The position numbers and the translations under genes are program-made. From positions 61,001-125,000 of the forward strand of contig JARUPU010000098.1 in NCBI GenBank assembly GCA_030544235.1: a stretch of 64,000 nt of DNA. Reading direction: 5' to 3'. Below the pieces are notes generated by a model that was given only the letters and a program-made list of their open reading frames with translations, did no database searches and had not been told where the DNA came from. The stretch is from Lepturacanthus savala (Eukaryota > Chordata > Actinopteri > Scombriformes > Trichiuridae). Positions 35,701-48,000 of the stretch are shown here, piece by piece. Each line of letters begins with the position of its first letter. Position 1 is the stretch's first letter.

Positions 35701-38400
35701 AGCCCCGAAACCGAAAATCATATAGAAATTGAACCAATTCCTACAACCCACAGTTAAGAATTTAGGGTTAGGGTTAGGGTTAGGGTTAGGGTTAGACTAG
35801 GGTTAGGGTTAGGCTCAGCTTTAGGGTATAGAGAACGAAACTACCAGGTATATCCCTCCCAGTGATTTTAAAGGTGCTGCAGCCCCGAAACCGAAAATCA
35901 TATAGAAATTGAACCAATTCCTACACCCCCCAGTTAAGAATTTAGGGTTAGGGTTAGGGTTAGACTAGGGTTAGGGTTAGGCTCAGCGTTGGGGTATAGG
36001 GAACGAAACTACCAGGTATATCCCTCCCAGTGATTTTAAAGGTGCTGCAGCCCCGAAGCCGAAAATCATATAGAAATTGAACCAATTCCTACACCCCCCA
36101 GTTAAGAATTTAGGGTTAGGGTTAGGGTTAGACTAGGGTTAGGGTTAGGCTCAGCGTTGGGGTATAGGGAACGAAACTACCAGGTATATCCCTCCCAGTG
36201 ATTTTAAAGGTGCTGCAGCCCCGAAGCCGAAAATCATATAGAAATTGAACCAATTCCTACACCCCCCAGTTAAGAATTTAGGGTTAGGGTTAGGGTTAGG
36301 GTTAGACTAGGGTTAGGGTTAGGCTCAGCGTTGGGGTATAGGGAACGAAACTACCAGGTATATCCCTCCCAGTGATTTTAAAGGTGCTGCAGCCCCGAAA
36401 CCGAAAATCATATAGAAATTGAACCAATTCCTACACCCCCCAGTTAAGAATTTAGGGTTAGGGTTAGGGTTAGGGTTAGACTAGGGTTAGGGTTAGGCTC
36501 AGCGTTGGGGTATAGGGAACGAAACTACCAGGTATATCCCTCCCAGTGATTTTAAAGGTGCTGCAGCCCCGAAACCGAAAATCATATAGAAATTGAACCA
36601 ATTCCTACACCCCCCAGTTAAGAATTTAGGGTTAGGGTTAGGGTTAGGGTTAGACTAGGGTTAGTGTTAGGCTCAGCGTTGGGGTATAGGGAACGAAACT
36701 ACCAGGTATATCCCTCCCAGTGATTTTAAAGGTGCTGCAGCCCCGAAACCGAAAATCATATAGAAATTGAACCAATTCCTATAACCCCCAGTTAAGAATT
36801 TAGGGTTAGGGTTAGGGTTAGGGTTAGGGTTAGACTAGGGTTAGGGTTAGGCTCAGCGTTGGGGTATAGGGAACGAAACTACCAGGTATATCCCTCCCAG
36901 TGATTTTAAAGGTGCTGCAGCCCCGAAACCGAAAATCATATAGAAATTGAACCAATTCCTACACCCCCCAGTTAAGAATTTAGGGTTAGGGTTAGGGTTA
37001 GGGTTAGGGTTAGACTAGGGTTAGGGTTAGGCTCAGCTTTAGGGTATAGAGAACGAAACTACCAGGTATATCCCTCCCAGTGATTTTAAAGGTGCTGCAG
37101 CCCCGAAACCGAAAATCATATAGAAATTGAACCAATTCCTACACCCCCCAGTTAAGAATTTAGGGTTAGGGTTAGGGTTAGGGTTAGGGTTAGGGTTAGG
37201 CTCAGCGTTGGGGTATAGGGAACGAAACTACCAGGTATATCCCTCCCAGTGATTTTAAAGGTGCTGCAGCCCCGAAACCGAAAATCATATAGAAATTGAA
37301 CCAATTCCTACACCCCCCAGTTAAGAATTTAGGGTTAGGGTTAGGGTTAGACTAGGGTTAGGGTTAGGCTCAGCGTTGGGGTATAGGGAACGAAACTACC
37401 AGGTATATCCCTCCCAGTGATTTTAAAGGTGCTGCAGCCCCGAAACCGAAAATCATATAGAAATTGAACCAATTCCTACACCCCCCAGTTAAGAATTTAG
37501 GGTTAGGGTTAGGGTTAGACTAGGGTTAGGGTTAGGCTCAGCGTTGGGGTATAGGGAACGAAACTACCAGGTATATCCCTCCCAGTGATTTTAAAGGTGC
37601 TGCAGCCCCGAAACCGAAAATCATATAGAAATTGAACCAATTCCTACACCCCCCAGTTAAGAATTTAGGGTTAGGGTTAGGGTTAGACTAGGGTTAGGGT
37701 TAGGCTCAGCGTTGGGGTATAGGGAACGAAACTACCAGGTATATCCCTCCCAGTGATTTTAAAGGTGCTGCAGCCCCGAAACCGAAAATCATATAGAAAT
37801 TGAACCAATTCCTACACCCCCCAGTTAAGAATTTAGGGTTAGGGTTAGGGTTAGGGTTAGACTAGGGTTAGGGTTAGGCTCAGCGTTGGGGTATAGGGAA
37901 CGAAACTACCAGGTATATCCCTCCCAGTGATTTTAAAGGTGCTGCAGCCCCGAAACCGAAAATCATATAGAAATTGAACCAATTCCTACACCCCCCAGTT
38001 AAGAATGTAGGGTTAGGGTTAGGGTTAGGGTTAGACTAGGGTTAGTGTTAGGCTCAGCGTTGGGGTATAGGGAACGAAACTACCAGGTATATCCCTCCCA
38101 GTGATTTTAAAGGTGCTGCAGCCCCGAAACCGAAAATCATATAGAAATTGAACCAATTCCTACACCCCCCAGTTAAGAATTTAGGGTTAGGGTTAGGGTT
38201 AGGGTTAGGGTTAGACTAGGGTTAGGGTTAGGCTCAGCGTTGGGGTATATGGAACGAAACTACCAGGTATATCCCTCCCAGTGATTTTAAAGGTGCTGCA
38301 GCCCCGAAACCGAAAATCATATAGAAATTGAACCAATTCCTACACCCCCCAGTTAAGAATTTAGGGTTAGGGTTAGGGTTAGGGTTAGGGTTAGGGTTAG
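26700..38400 (+). repeat. Array segment with repeated GCTCCGAAACC-anchored HORs
   Basis: GCTCCGAAACC monomers stand near 27,124, 29,410, 30,094 and 32,379. After them the order CCCCCGTTAAG, GGATTAGGG, AGTGTTAGG/CCTATAACC, CAGTAAAG, GCTTTAGGG, TATATGGAACG and GATCCAATTCC recurs with gains and losses of single monomers, giving spacings of about 2.3-3.0 kb. Private single-base changes include an eighth C in ACACCCCCCCC near 26,823, GTGATATTAA near 30,241, GCGTGGGGG near 34,427, GCTGCATTCCCG near 34,486 and AAGAATGTAGGG near 38,003. No genes or other elements were seen. Confidence 0.7.
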
Positions 38401-41400
38401 ACTAGGGTTAGGGTTAGGCTCAGCTTTAGGGTATAGAGAACGAAACTACCAGGTATATCCCTCCCAGTGATTTTAAAGGTGCTGCAGCCCCGAAACCGAA
38501 AATCATATAGAAATTGATCCAATTCCTACACCCCCCAGTTAAGAATTTAGGGTTAGGGTTAGGGTTAGGGTTAGGGTTAGACTAGGGTTAGGGTTAGGCT
38601 CAGCGTTGGGGTATAGGGAACGAAACTACCAGGTATATCCCTCCCAGTGATTTTAAAGGTGCTGCAGCCCCGAAACCGAAAATCATATAGAAATTGAACC
38701 AATTCCTACACCCCCCAGTTAAGAATTTAGGGTTAGGGTTAGGGTTAGACTAGGGTTAGGGTTAGGCTCAGCGTTGGGGTATAGGGAACGAAACTACCAG
38801 GTATATCCCTCCCAGTGATTTTAAAGGTGCTGCAGCCCCGAAACCGAAAATCATATAGAAATTGAACCAATTCCTACACCCCCCAGTTAAGAATTTAGGG
38901 TTAGGGTTAGGGTTAGGGTTAGACTAGGGTTAGGGTTAGGCTCAGCGTTGGGGTATAGGGAACGAAACTACCAGGTATATCCCTCCCAGTGATTTTAAAG
39001 GTGCTGCAGCTCCGAAACCAAAAATCATATAGAAATTGGACAAATTCCTACACCCCCCAGTTAAGAATTTAGGGTTAGGGTTAGGGTTAGGGTTAGACTA
39101 GGGTTAGGGTTAGGCTCAGCGTTGGGGTATAGGGAACGAAACTACCAGGTATATCCCTCCCAGTGATTTTAAAGGTGCTGCAGCCCCGAAACCGAAAATC
39201 ATATAGAAATTGAACCAATTCCTACACCCCCCATTAAGAATTTAGGGTTAGGGTTAGGGTTAGGGTTAGACTAGGATTAGGGTTAGGCTCAGCGTTGGGG
39301 CATAGGGAACGAAACTACCAGGTATATCCCTCCCAGTGATTTTAAAGGTGCTGCAGCCCCGAAACCGAAAATCATATAGAAATTGAACCAATTCCTACAC
39401 CCCCCAGTTAAGAATTTAGGGTTAGGGTTAGGGTTAGGGTTAGACTAGGGTTAGGGTTAGGCTCAGCGTTGGGGTATAGGGAACGAAACTACCAGGTATA
39501 TCCCTCCCAGTGATTTTAAAGGTGCTGCAGCCCCGAAACCGAAAATCATATAGAAATTGAACCAATTCCTACACCCCCCAGTTAAGAATTTAGGGTTAGG
39601 GTTAGGGTTAGGGTTAGACTAGGGTTAGTGTTAGGCTCAGCGTTGGGGTATAGGGAACGAAACTACCAGGTATATCCCTCCCAGTGATTTTAAAGGTGCT
39701 GCAGCCCCGAAACCGAAAATCATATAGAAATTGAACCAATTCCTATAACCCCCAGTTAAGAATTTAGGGTTAGGGTTAGGGTTAGGGTTAGGCTCAGCGT
39801 TGGGGTATAGGGAACGAAACTACCAGGTATATCCCTCCCAGTGATTTTAAAGGTGCTGCAGCCCCGAAACCGAAAATCATATAGAAATTGAACCAATTCC
39901 TACACCCCCCAGTTAAGAATTTAGGGTTAGGGTTAGGGTTAGGGTTAGGGTTAGACTAGGGTTAGGGTTAGGCTCAGCGTTGGGGTATATGGAACGAAAC
40001 TACCAGGTATATCCCTCCCAGTGATTTTAAAGGTGCTGCAGCCCCGAAACCGAAAATCATATAGAAATTGAACCAATTCCTACACCCCCCAGTTAAGAAT
40101 TTAGGGTTAGGGTTAGGGTTAGACTAGGGTTAGGGTTAGGCTCAGCTTTAGGGTATAGAGAACGAAACTACCAGGTATATCCCTCCCAGTGATTTTAAAG
40201 GTGCTGCAGCCCCGAAACCGAAAATCATATAGAAATTGATCCAATTCCTACACCCCCCAGTTAAGAATTTAGGGTTAGGGTTAGGGTTAGGGTTAGGGTT
40301 AGACTAGGGTTAGGGTTAGGCTCAGCGTTGGGGTATAGGGAACGAAACTACCAGGTATATCCCTCCCAGTGATTTTAAAGGTGCTGCAGCCCCGAAACCG
40401 AAAATCATATAGAAATTGAACCAATTCCTACACCCCCCAGTTAAGAATTTAGGGTTAGGGTTAGGGTTAGACTAGGGTTAGGGTTAGGCTCAGCGTTGGG
40501 GTATAGGGAACGAAACTACCAGGTATATCCCTCCCAGTGATTTTAAAGGTGCTGCAGCCCCGAAACCGAAAATCATATAGAAATTGAACCAATTCCTACA
40601 CCCCCCAGTTAAGAATTTAGGGTTAGGGTTAGGGTTAGGGTTAGACTAGGGTTAGGGTTAGGCTCAGCGTTGGGGTATAGGGAACGAAACTACCAGGTAT
40701 ATCCCTCCCAGTGATTTTAAAGGTGCTGCAGCTCCGAAACCAAAAATCATATAGAAATTGGACAAATTCCTACACCCCCCAGTTAAGAATTTAGGGTTAG
40801 GGTTAGGGTTAGGGTTAGACTAGGGTTAGGGTTAGGCTCAGCGTTGGGGTATAGGGAACGAAACTACCAGGTATATCCCTCCCAGTGATTTTAAAGGTGC
40901 TGCAGCCCCGAAACCGAAAATCATATAGAAATTGAACCAATTCCTACACCCCCCATTAAGAATTTAGGGTTAGGGTTAGGGTTAGGGTTAGACTAGGATT
41001 AGGGTTAGGCTCAGCGTTGGGGCATAGGGAACGAAACTACCAGGTATATCCCTCCCAGTGATTTTAAAGGTGCTGCAGCCCCGAAACCGAAAATCATATA
41101 GAAATTGAACCAATTCCTACACCCCCCAGTTAAGAATTTAGGGTTAGGGTTAGGGTTAGGGTTAGACTAGGGTTAGGGTTAGGCTCAGCGTTGGGGTATA
41201 GGGAACGAAACTACCAGGTATATCCCTCCCAGTGATTTTAAAGGTGCTGCAGCCCCGAAGCCGAAAATCATATAGAAATTGAACCAATTCCTACACCCCC
41301 CAGTTAAGAATTTAGGGTTAGGGTTAGGGTTAGGGTTAGACTAGGGTTAGGGTTAGGCTCAGCGTTGGGGTATAGGGAACGAAACTACCAGGTATATCCC

Positions 41401-44400
41401 TCCCAGTGATTTTAAAGGTGCTGCAGCCCCGAAACCGAAAATCATATAGAAATTGAACCAATTCCTACACCCCCCAGTTAAGAATTTAGGGTTAGGGTTA
41501 GGGTTAGGGTTAGGGTTAGACTAGGGTTAGGGTTAGGCTCAGCTTTAGGGTATAGAGAACGAAACTACCAGGTATATCCCTCCCAGTGATTTTAAAGGTG
41601 CTGCAGCCCCGAAACCGAAAATCATATAGAAATTGAACCAATTCCTACACCCCCCAGTTAAGAATTTAGGGTTAGGGTTAGGGTTAGGGTTAGGGTTAGG
41701 GTTAGGGTTAGGCTCAGCGTTGGGGTATAGGGAACGAAACTACCAGGTATATCCCTCCCAGTGATTTTAAAGGTGCTGCAGCCCCGAAACCGAAAATCAT
41801 ATAGAAATTGAACCAATTCCTACACCCCCCAGTTAAGAATTTAGGGTTAGGGTTAGGGTTAGACTAGGGTTAGGGTTAGGCTCAGCGTTGGGGTATAGGG
41901 AACGAAACTACCAGGTATATCCCTCCCAGTGATTTTAAAGGTGCTGCAGCCCCGAAACCGAAAATCATATAGAAATTGAACCAATTCCTACACCCCCCAG
42001 TTAAGAATTTAGGGTTAGGGTTAGGGTTAGACTAGGGTTAGGGTTAGGCTCAGCGTTGGGGTATAGGGAACGAAACTACCAGGTATATCCCTCCCAGTGA
42101 TTTTAAAGGTGCTGCAGCCCCGAAACCGAAAATCATATAGAAATTGAACCAATTCCTACACCCCCCAGTTAAGAATTTAGGGTTAGGGTTAGGGTTAGAC
42201 TAGGGTTAGGGTTAGGCTCAGCGTTGGGGTATAGGGAACGAAACTACCAGGTATATCCCTCCCAGTGATTTTAAAGGTGCTGCAGCCCCGAAACCGAAAA
42301 TCATATAGAAATTGAACCAATTCCTACACCCCCCAGTTAAGAATTTAGGGTTAGGGTTAGGGTTAGGGTTAGACTAGGGTTAGGGTTAGGCTCAGCGTTG
42401 GGGTATAGGGAACGAAACTACCAGGTATATCCCTCCCAGTGATTTTAAAGGTGCTGCAGCCCCGAAACCGAAAATCATATAGAAATTGAACCAATTCCTA
42501 CACCCCCCAGTTAAGAATTTAGGGTTAGGGTTAGGGTTAGGGTTAGACTAGGGTTAGTGTTAGGCTCAGCGTTGGGGTATAGGGAACGAAACTACCAGGT
42601 ATATCCCTCCCAGTGATTTTAAAGGTGCTGCAGCCCCGAAACCGAAAATCATATAGAAATTGAACCAATTCCTACACCCCCCAGTTAAGAATTTAGGGTT
42701 AGGGTTAGGGTTAGGGTTAGGGTTAGACTAGGGTTAGGGTTAGGCTCAGCGTTGGGGTATATGGAACGAAACTACCAGGTATATCCCTCCCAGTGATTTT
42801 AAAGGTGCTGCAGCCCCGAAACCGAAAATCATATAGAAATTGAACCAATTCCTACACCCCCCAGTTAAGAATTTAGGGTTAGGGTTAGGGTTAGGGTTAG
42901 GGTTAGACTAGGGTTAGGGTTAGGCTCAGCTTTAGGGTATAGAGAACGAAACTACCAGGTATATCCCTCCCAGTGATTTTAAAGGTGCTGCAGCCCCGAA
43001 ACCGAAAATCATATAGAAATTGAACCAATTCCTACACCCCCCAGTTAAGAATTTAGGGTTAGGGTTAGGGTCAGGGTTAGACTAGGGTTAGGGTTAGGCT
43101 CAGCTTTAGGGTATAGAGAACGAAACTACCAGGTATATCCCTCCCAGTGATTTTAAAGGTGCTGCAGCCCCGAAACCGAAAATCATATAGAAATTGAACC
43201 AATTCCTACACCCCCCAGTTAAGAATTTAGGGTTAGGGTTAGGGTCAGGGTTAGACTAGGGTTAGGGTTAGGCTCAGCGTTGGGGTATAGGGAACGAAAC
43301 TACCAGGTATATCCCTCCCAGTGATTTTAAAGGTGCTGCAGCCCCGAAACCGAAAATCATATAGAAATTGAACCAATTCCTATAACCCCCAGTTAAGAAT
43401 TTAGGGTTAGGGTTAGGGTTAGGGTTAGGGTTAGACTAGGGTTAGGGTTAGGCTCAGCGTTGGGGTATAGGGAACGAAACTACCAGGTATATCCCTCCCA
43501 GTGATTTTAAAGGTGCTGCAGCCCCGAAACCGAAAATCATATAGAAATTGAACCAATTCCTACACCCCCCAGTTAAGAATTTAGGGTTAGGGTTAGGGTT
43601 AGGGTTAGGGTTAGACTAGGGTTAGGGTTAGGCTCAGCTTTAGGGTATAGAGAACGAAACTACCAGGTATATCCCTCCCAGTGATTTTAAAGGTGCTGCA
43701 GCCCCGAAACCGAAAATCATATAGAAATTGAACCAATTCCTACACCCCCCAGTTAAGAATTTAGGGTTAGGGTTAGGGTTAGGGTTAGGGTTAGACTAGG
43801 GTTAGGGTTAGGCTCAGCGTTGGGGTATAGGGAACGAAACTACCAGGTATATCCCTCCCAGTGATTTTAAAGGTGCTGCAGCCCCGAAACCGAAAATCAT
43901 ATAGAAATTGAACCAATTCCTACACCCCCCAGTTAAGAATTTAGGGTTAGGGTTAGGGTTAGACTAGGGTTAGGGTTAGGCTCAGCGTTGGGGTATAGGG
44001 AACGAAACTACCAGGTATATCCCTCCCAGTGATTTTAAAGGTGCTGCAGCCCCGAAACCGAAAATCATATAGAAATTGAACCAATTCCTACACCCCCCAG
44101 TTAAGAATTTAGGGTTAGGGTTAGGGTTAGACTAGGGTTAGGGTTAGGCTCAGCGTTGGGGTATAGGGAACGAAACTACCAGGTATATCCCTCCCAGTGA
44201 TTTTAAAGGTGCTGCAGCCCCGAAACCGAAAATCATATAGAAATTGAACCAATTCCTACACCCCCCAGTTAAGAATTTAGGGTTAGGGTTAGGGTTAGGG
44301 TTAGACTAGGGTTAGGGTTAGGCTCAGCGTTGGGGTATAGGGAACGAAACTACCAGGTATATCCCTCCCAGTGATTTTAAAGGTGCTGCAGCCCCGAAAC

Positions 44401-45023
44401 CGAAAATCATATAGAAATTGAACCAATTCCTACACCCCCCAGTTAAGAATTTAGGGTTAGGGTTAGGGTTAGGGTTAGGGTTAGGGTTAGGGTTAGACTA
44501 GGGTTAGGGTTAGGCTCAGCTTTAGGGTATAGAGAACGAAACTACCAGGTATATCCCTCCCAGTGATTTTAAAGGTGCTGCAGCCCCGAAACCGAAAATC
44601 ATATAGAAATTGAACCAATTCCTACACCCCCCAGTTAAGAATTTAGGGTTAGGGTTAGGGTTAGGGTTAGGGTTAGACTAGGGTTAGGGTTAGGCTCAGC
44701 TTTAGGGTATAGAGAACGAAACTACCAGGTATATCCCTCCCAGTGATTTTAAAGGTGCTGCAGCCCCGAAACCGAAAATCATATAGAAATTGAACCAATT
44801 CCTACACCCCCCAGTTAAGAATTTAGGGTTAGGGTTAGGGTCAGGGTTAGACTAGGGTTAGGGTTAGGCTCAGCTTTAGGGTATAGAGAACGAAACTACC
44901 AGGTATATCCCTCCCAGTGATTTTAAAGGTGCTGCAGCCCCGAAACCGAAAATCATATAGAAATTGAACCAATTCCTACACCCCCCAGTTAAGAATTTAG
45001 GGTTAGGGTTAGGGTCAGGGTTA
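38400..45023 (+). repeat. Large HOR of 6,624 bp, copy A
   Basis: About 38 monomers. GCTCCGAAACC monomers at 39,010 and 40,732 correspond to 45,634 and 47,356 in copy B at exactly 6,624. After an additional GAAGCCG monomer near 41,257, the offset becomes 6,450 and stays so to the end (43,381 with 49,831; 44,491 with 50,941). Copy A therefore differs from copy B by one 174-bp monomer. Confidence 0.85.
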
Positions 45024-48000
45024 GACTAGGGTTAGGGTTAGGCTCAGCTTTAGGGTATAGAGAACGAAACTACCAGGTATATCCCTCCCAGTGATTTTAA
45101 AGGTGCTGCAGCCCCGAAACCGAAAATCATATAGAAATTGATCCAATTCCTACACCCCCCAGTTAAGAATTTAGGGTTAGGGTTAGGGTTAGGGTTAGGG
45201 TTAGACTAGGGTTAGGGTTAGGCTCAGCGTTGGGGTATAGGGAACGAAACTACCAGGTATATCCCTCCCAGTGATTTTAAAGGTGCTGCAGCCCCGAAAC
45301 CGAAAATCATATAGAAATTGAACCAATTCCTACACCCCCCAGTTAAGAATTTAGGGTTAGGGTTAGGGTTAGACTAGGGTTAGGGTTAGGCTCAGCGTTG
45401 GGGTATAGGGAACGAAACTACCAGGTATATCCCTCCCAGTGATTTTAAAGGTGCTGCAGCCCCGAAACCGAAAATCATATAGAAATTGAACCAATTCCTA
45501 CACCCCCCAGTTAAGAATTTAGGGTTAGGGTTAGGGTTAGGGTTAGACTAGGGTTAGGGTTAGGCTCAGCGTTGGGGTATAGGGAACGAAACTACCAGGT
45601 ATATCCCTCCCAGTGATTTTAAAGGTGCTGCAGCTCCGAAACCAAAAATCATATAGAAATTGGACAAATTCCTACACCCCCCAGTTAAGAATTTAGGGTT
45701 AGGGTTAGGGTTAGGGTTAGACTAGGGTTAGGGTTAGGCTCAGCGTTGGGGTATAGGGAACGAAACTACCAGGTATATCCCTCCCAGTGATTTTAAAGGT
45801 GCTGCAGCCCCGAAACCGAAAATCATATAGAAATTGAACCAATTCCTACACCCCCCATTAAGAATTTAGGGTTAGGGTTAGGGTTAGGGTTAGACTAGGA
45901 TTAGGGTTAGGCTCAGCGTTGGGGCATAGGGAACGAAACTACCAGGTATATCCCTCCCAGTGATTTTAAAGGTGCTGCAGCCCCGAAACCGAAAATCATA
46001 TAGAAATTGAACCAATTCCTACACCCCCCAGTTAAGAATTTAGGGTTAGGGTTAGGGTTAGGGTTAGACTAGGGTTAGGGTTAGGCTCAGCGTTGGGGTA
46101 TAGGGAACGAAACTACCAGGTATATCCCTCCCAGTGATTTTAAAGGTGCTGCAGCCCCGAAACCGAAAATCATATAGAAATTGAACCAATTCCTACACCC
46201 CCCAGTTAAGAATTTAGGGTTAGGGTTAGGGTTAGGGTTAGACTAGGGTTAGTGTTAGGCTCAGCGTTGGGGTATAGGGAACGAAACTACCAGGTATATC
46301 CCTCCCAGTGATTTTAAAGGTGCTGCAGCCCCGAAACCGAAAATCATATAGAAATTGAACCAATTCCTATAACCCCCAGTTAAGAATTTAGGGTTAGGGT
46401 TAGGGTTAGGGTTAGGCTCAGCGTTGGGGTATAGGGAACGAAACTACCAGGTATATCCCTCCCAGTGATTTTAAAGGTGCTGCAGCCCCGAAACCGAAAA
46501 TCATATAGAAATTGAACCAATTCCTACACCCCCCAGTTAAGAATTTAGGGTTAGGGTTAGGGTTAGGGTTAGGGTTAGACTAGGGTTAGGGTTAGGCTCA
46601 GCGTTGGGGTATATGGAACGAAACTACCAGGTATATCCCTCCCAGTGATTTTAAAGGTGCTGCAGCCCCGAAACCGAAAATCATATAGAAATTGAACCAA
46701 TTCCTACACCCCCCAGTTAAGAATTTAGGGTTAGGGTTAGGGTTAGACTAGGGTTAGGGTTAGGCTCAGCTTTAGGGTATAGAGAACGAAACTACCAGGT
46801 ATATCCCTCCCAGTGATTTTAAAGGTGCTGCAGCCCCGAAACCGAAAATCATATAGAAATTGATCCAATTCCTACACCCCCCAGTTAAGAATTTAGGGTT
46901 AGGGTTAGGGTTAGGGTTAGGGTTAGACTAGGGTTAGGGTTAGGCTCAGCGTTGGGGTATAGGGAACGAAACTACCAGGTATATCCCTCCCAGTGATTTT
47001 AAAGGTGCTGCAGCCCCGAAACCGAAAATCATATAGAAATTGAACCAATTCCTACACCCCCCAGTTAAGAATTTAGGGTTAGGGTTAGGGTTAGACTAGG
47101 GTTAGGGTTAGGCTCAGCGTTGGGGTATAGGGAACGAAACTACCAGGTATATCCCTCCCAGTGATTTTAAAGGTGCTGCAGCCCCGAAACCGAAAATCAT
47201 ATAGAAATTGAACCAATTCCTACACCCCCCAGTTAAGAATTTAGGGTTAGGGTTAGGGTTAGGGTTAGACTAGGGTTAGGGTTAGGCTCAGCGTTGGGGT
47301 ATAGGGAACGAAACTACCAGGTATATCCCTCCCAGTGATTTTAAAGGTGCTGCAGCTCCGAAACCAAAAATCATATAGAAATTGGACAAATTCCTACACC
47401 CCCCAGTTAAGAATTTAGGGTTAGGGTTAGGGTTAGGGTTAGACTAGGGTTAGGGTTAGGCTCAGCGTTGGGGTATAGGGAACGAAACTACCAGGTATAT
47501 CCCTCCCAGTGATTTTAAAGGTGCTGCAGCCCCGAAACCGAAAATCATATAGAAATTGAACCAATTCCTACACCCCCCATTAAGAATTTAGGGTTAGGGT
47601 TAGGGTTAGGGTTAGACTAGGATTAGGGTTAGGCTCAGCGTTGGGGCATAGGGAACGAAACTACCAGGTATATCCCTCCCAGTGATTTTAAAGGTGCTGC
47701 AGCCCCGAAACCGAAAATCATATAGAAATTGAACCAATTCCTACACCCCCCAGTTAAGAATTTAGGGTTAGGGTTAGGGTTAGGGTTAGACTAGGGTTAG
47801 GGTTAGGCTCAGCGTTGGGGTATAGGGAACGAAACTACCAGGTATATCCCTCCCAGTGATTTTAAAGGTGCTGCAGCCCCGAAACCGAAAATCATATAGA
47901 AATTGAACCAATTCCTACACCCCCCAGTTAAGAATTTAGGGTTAGGGTTAGGGTTAGGGTTAGGGTTAGACTAGGGTTAGGGTTAGGCTCAGCTTTAGGG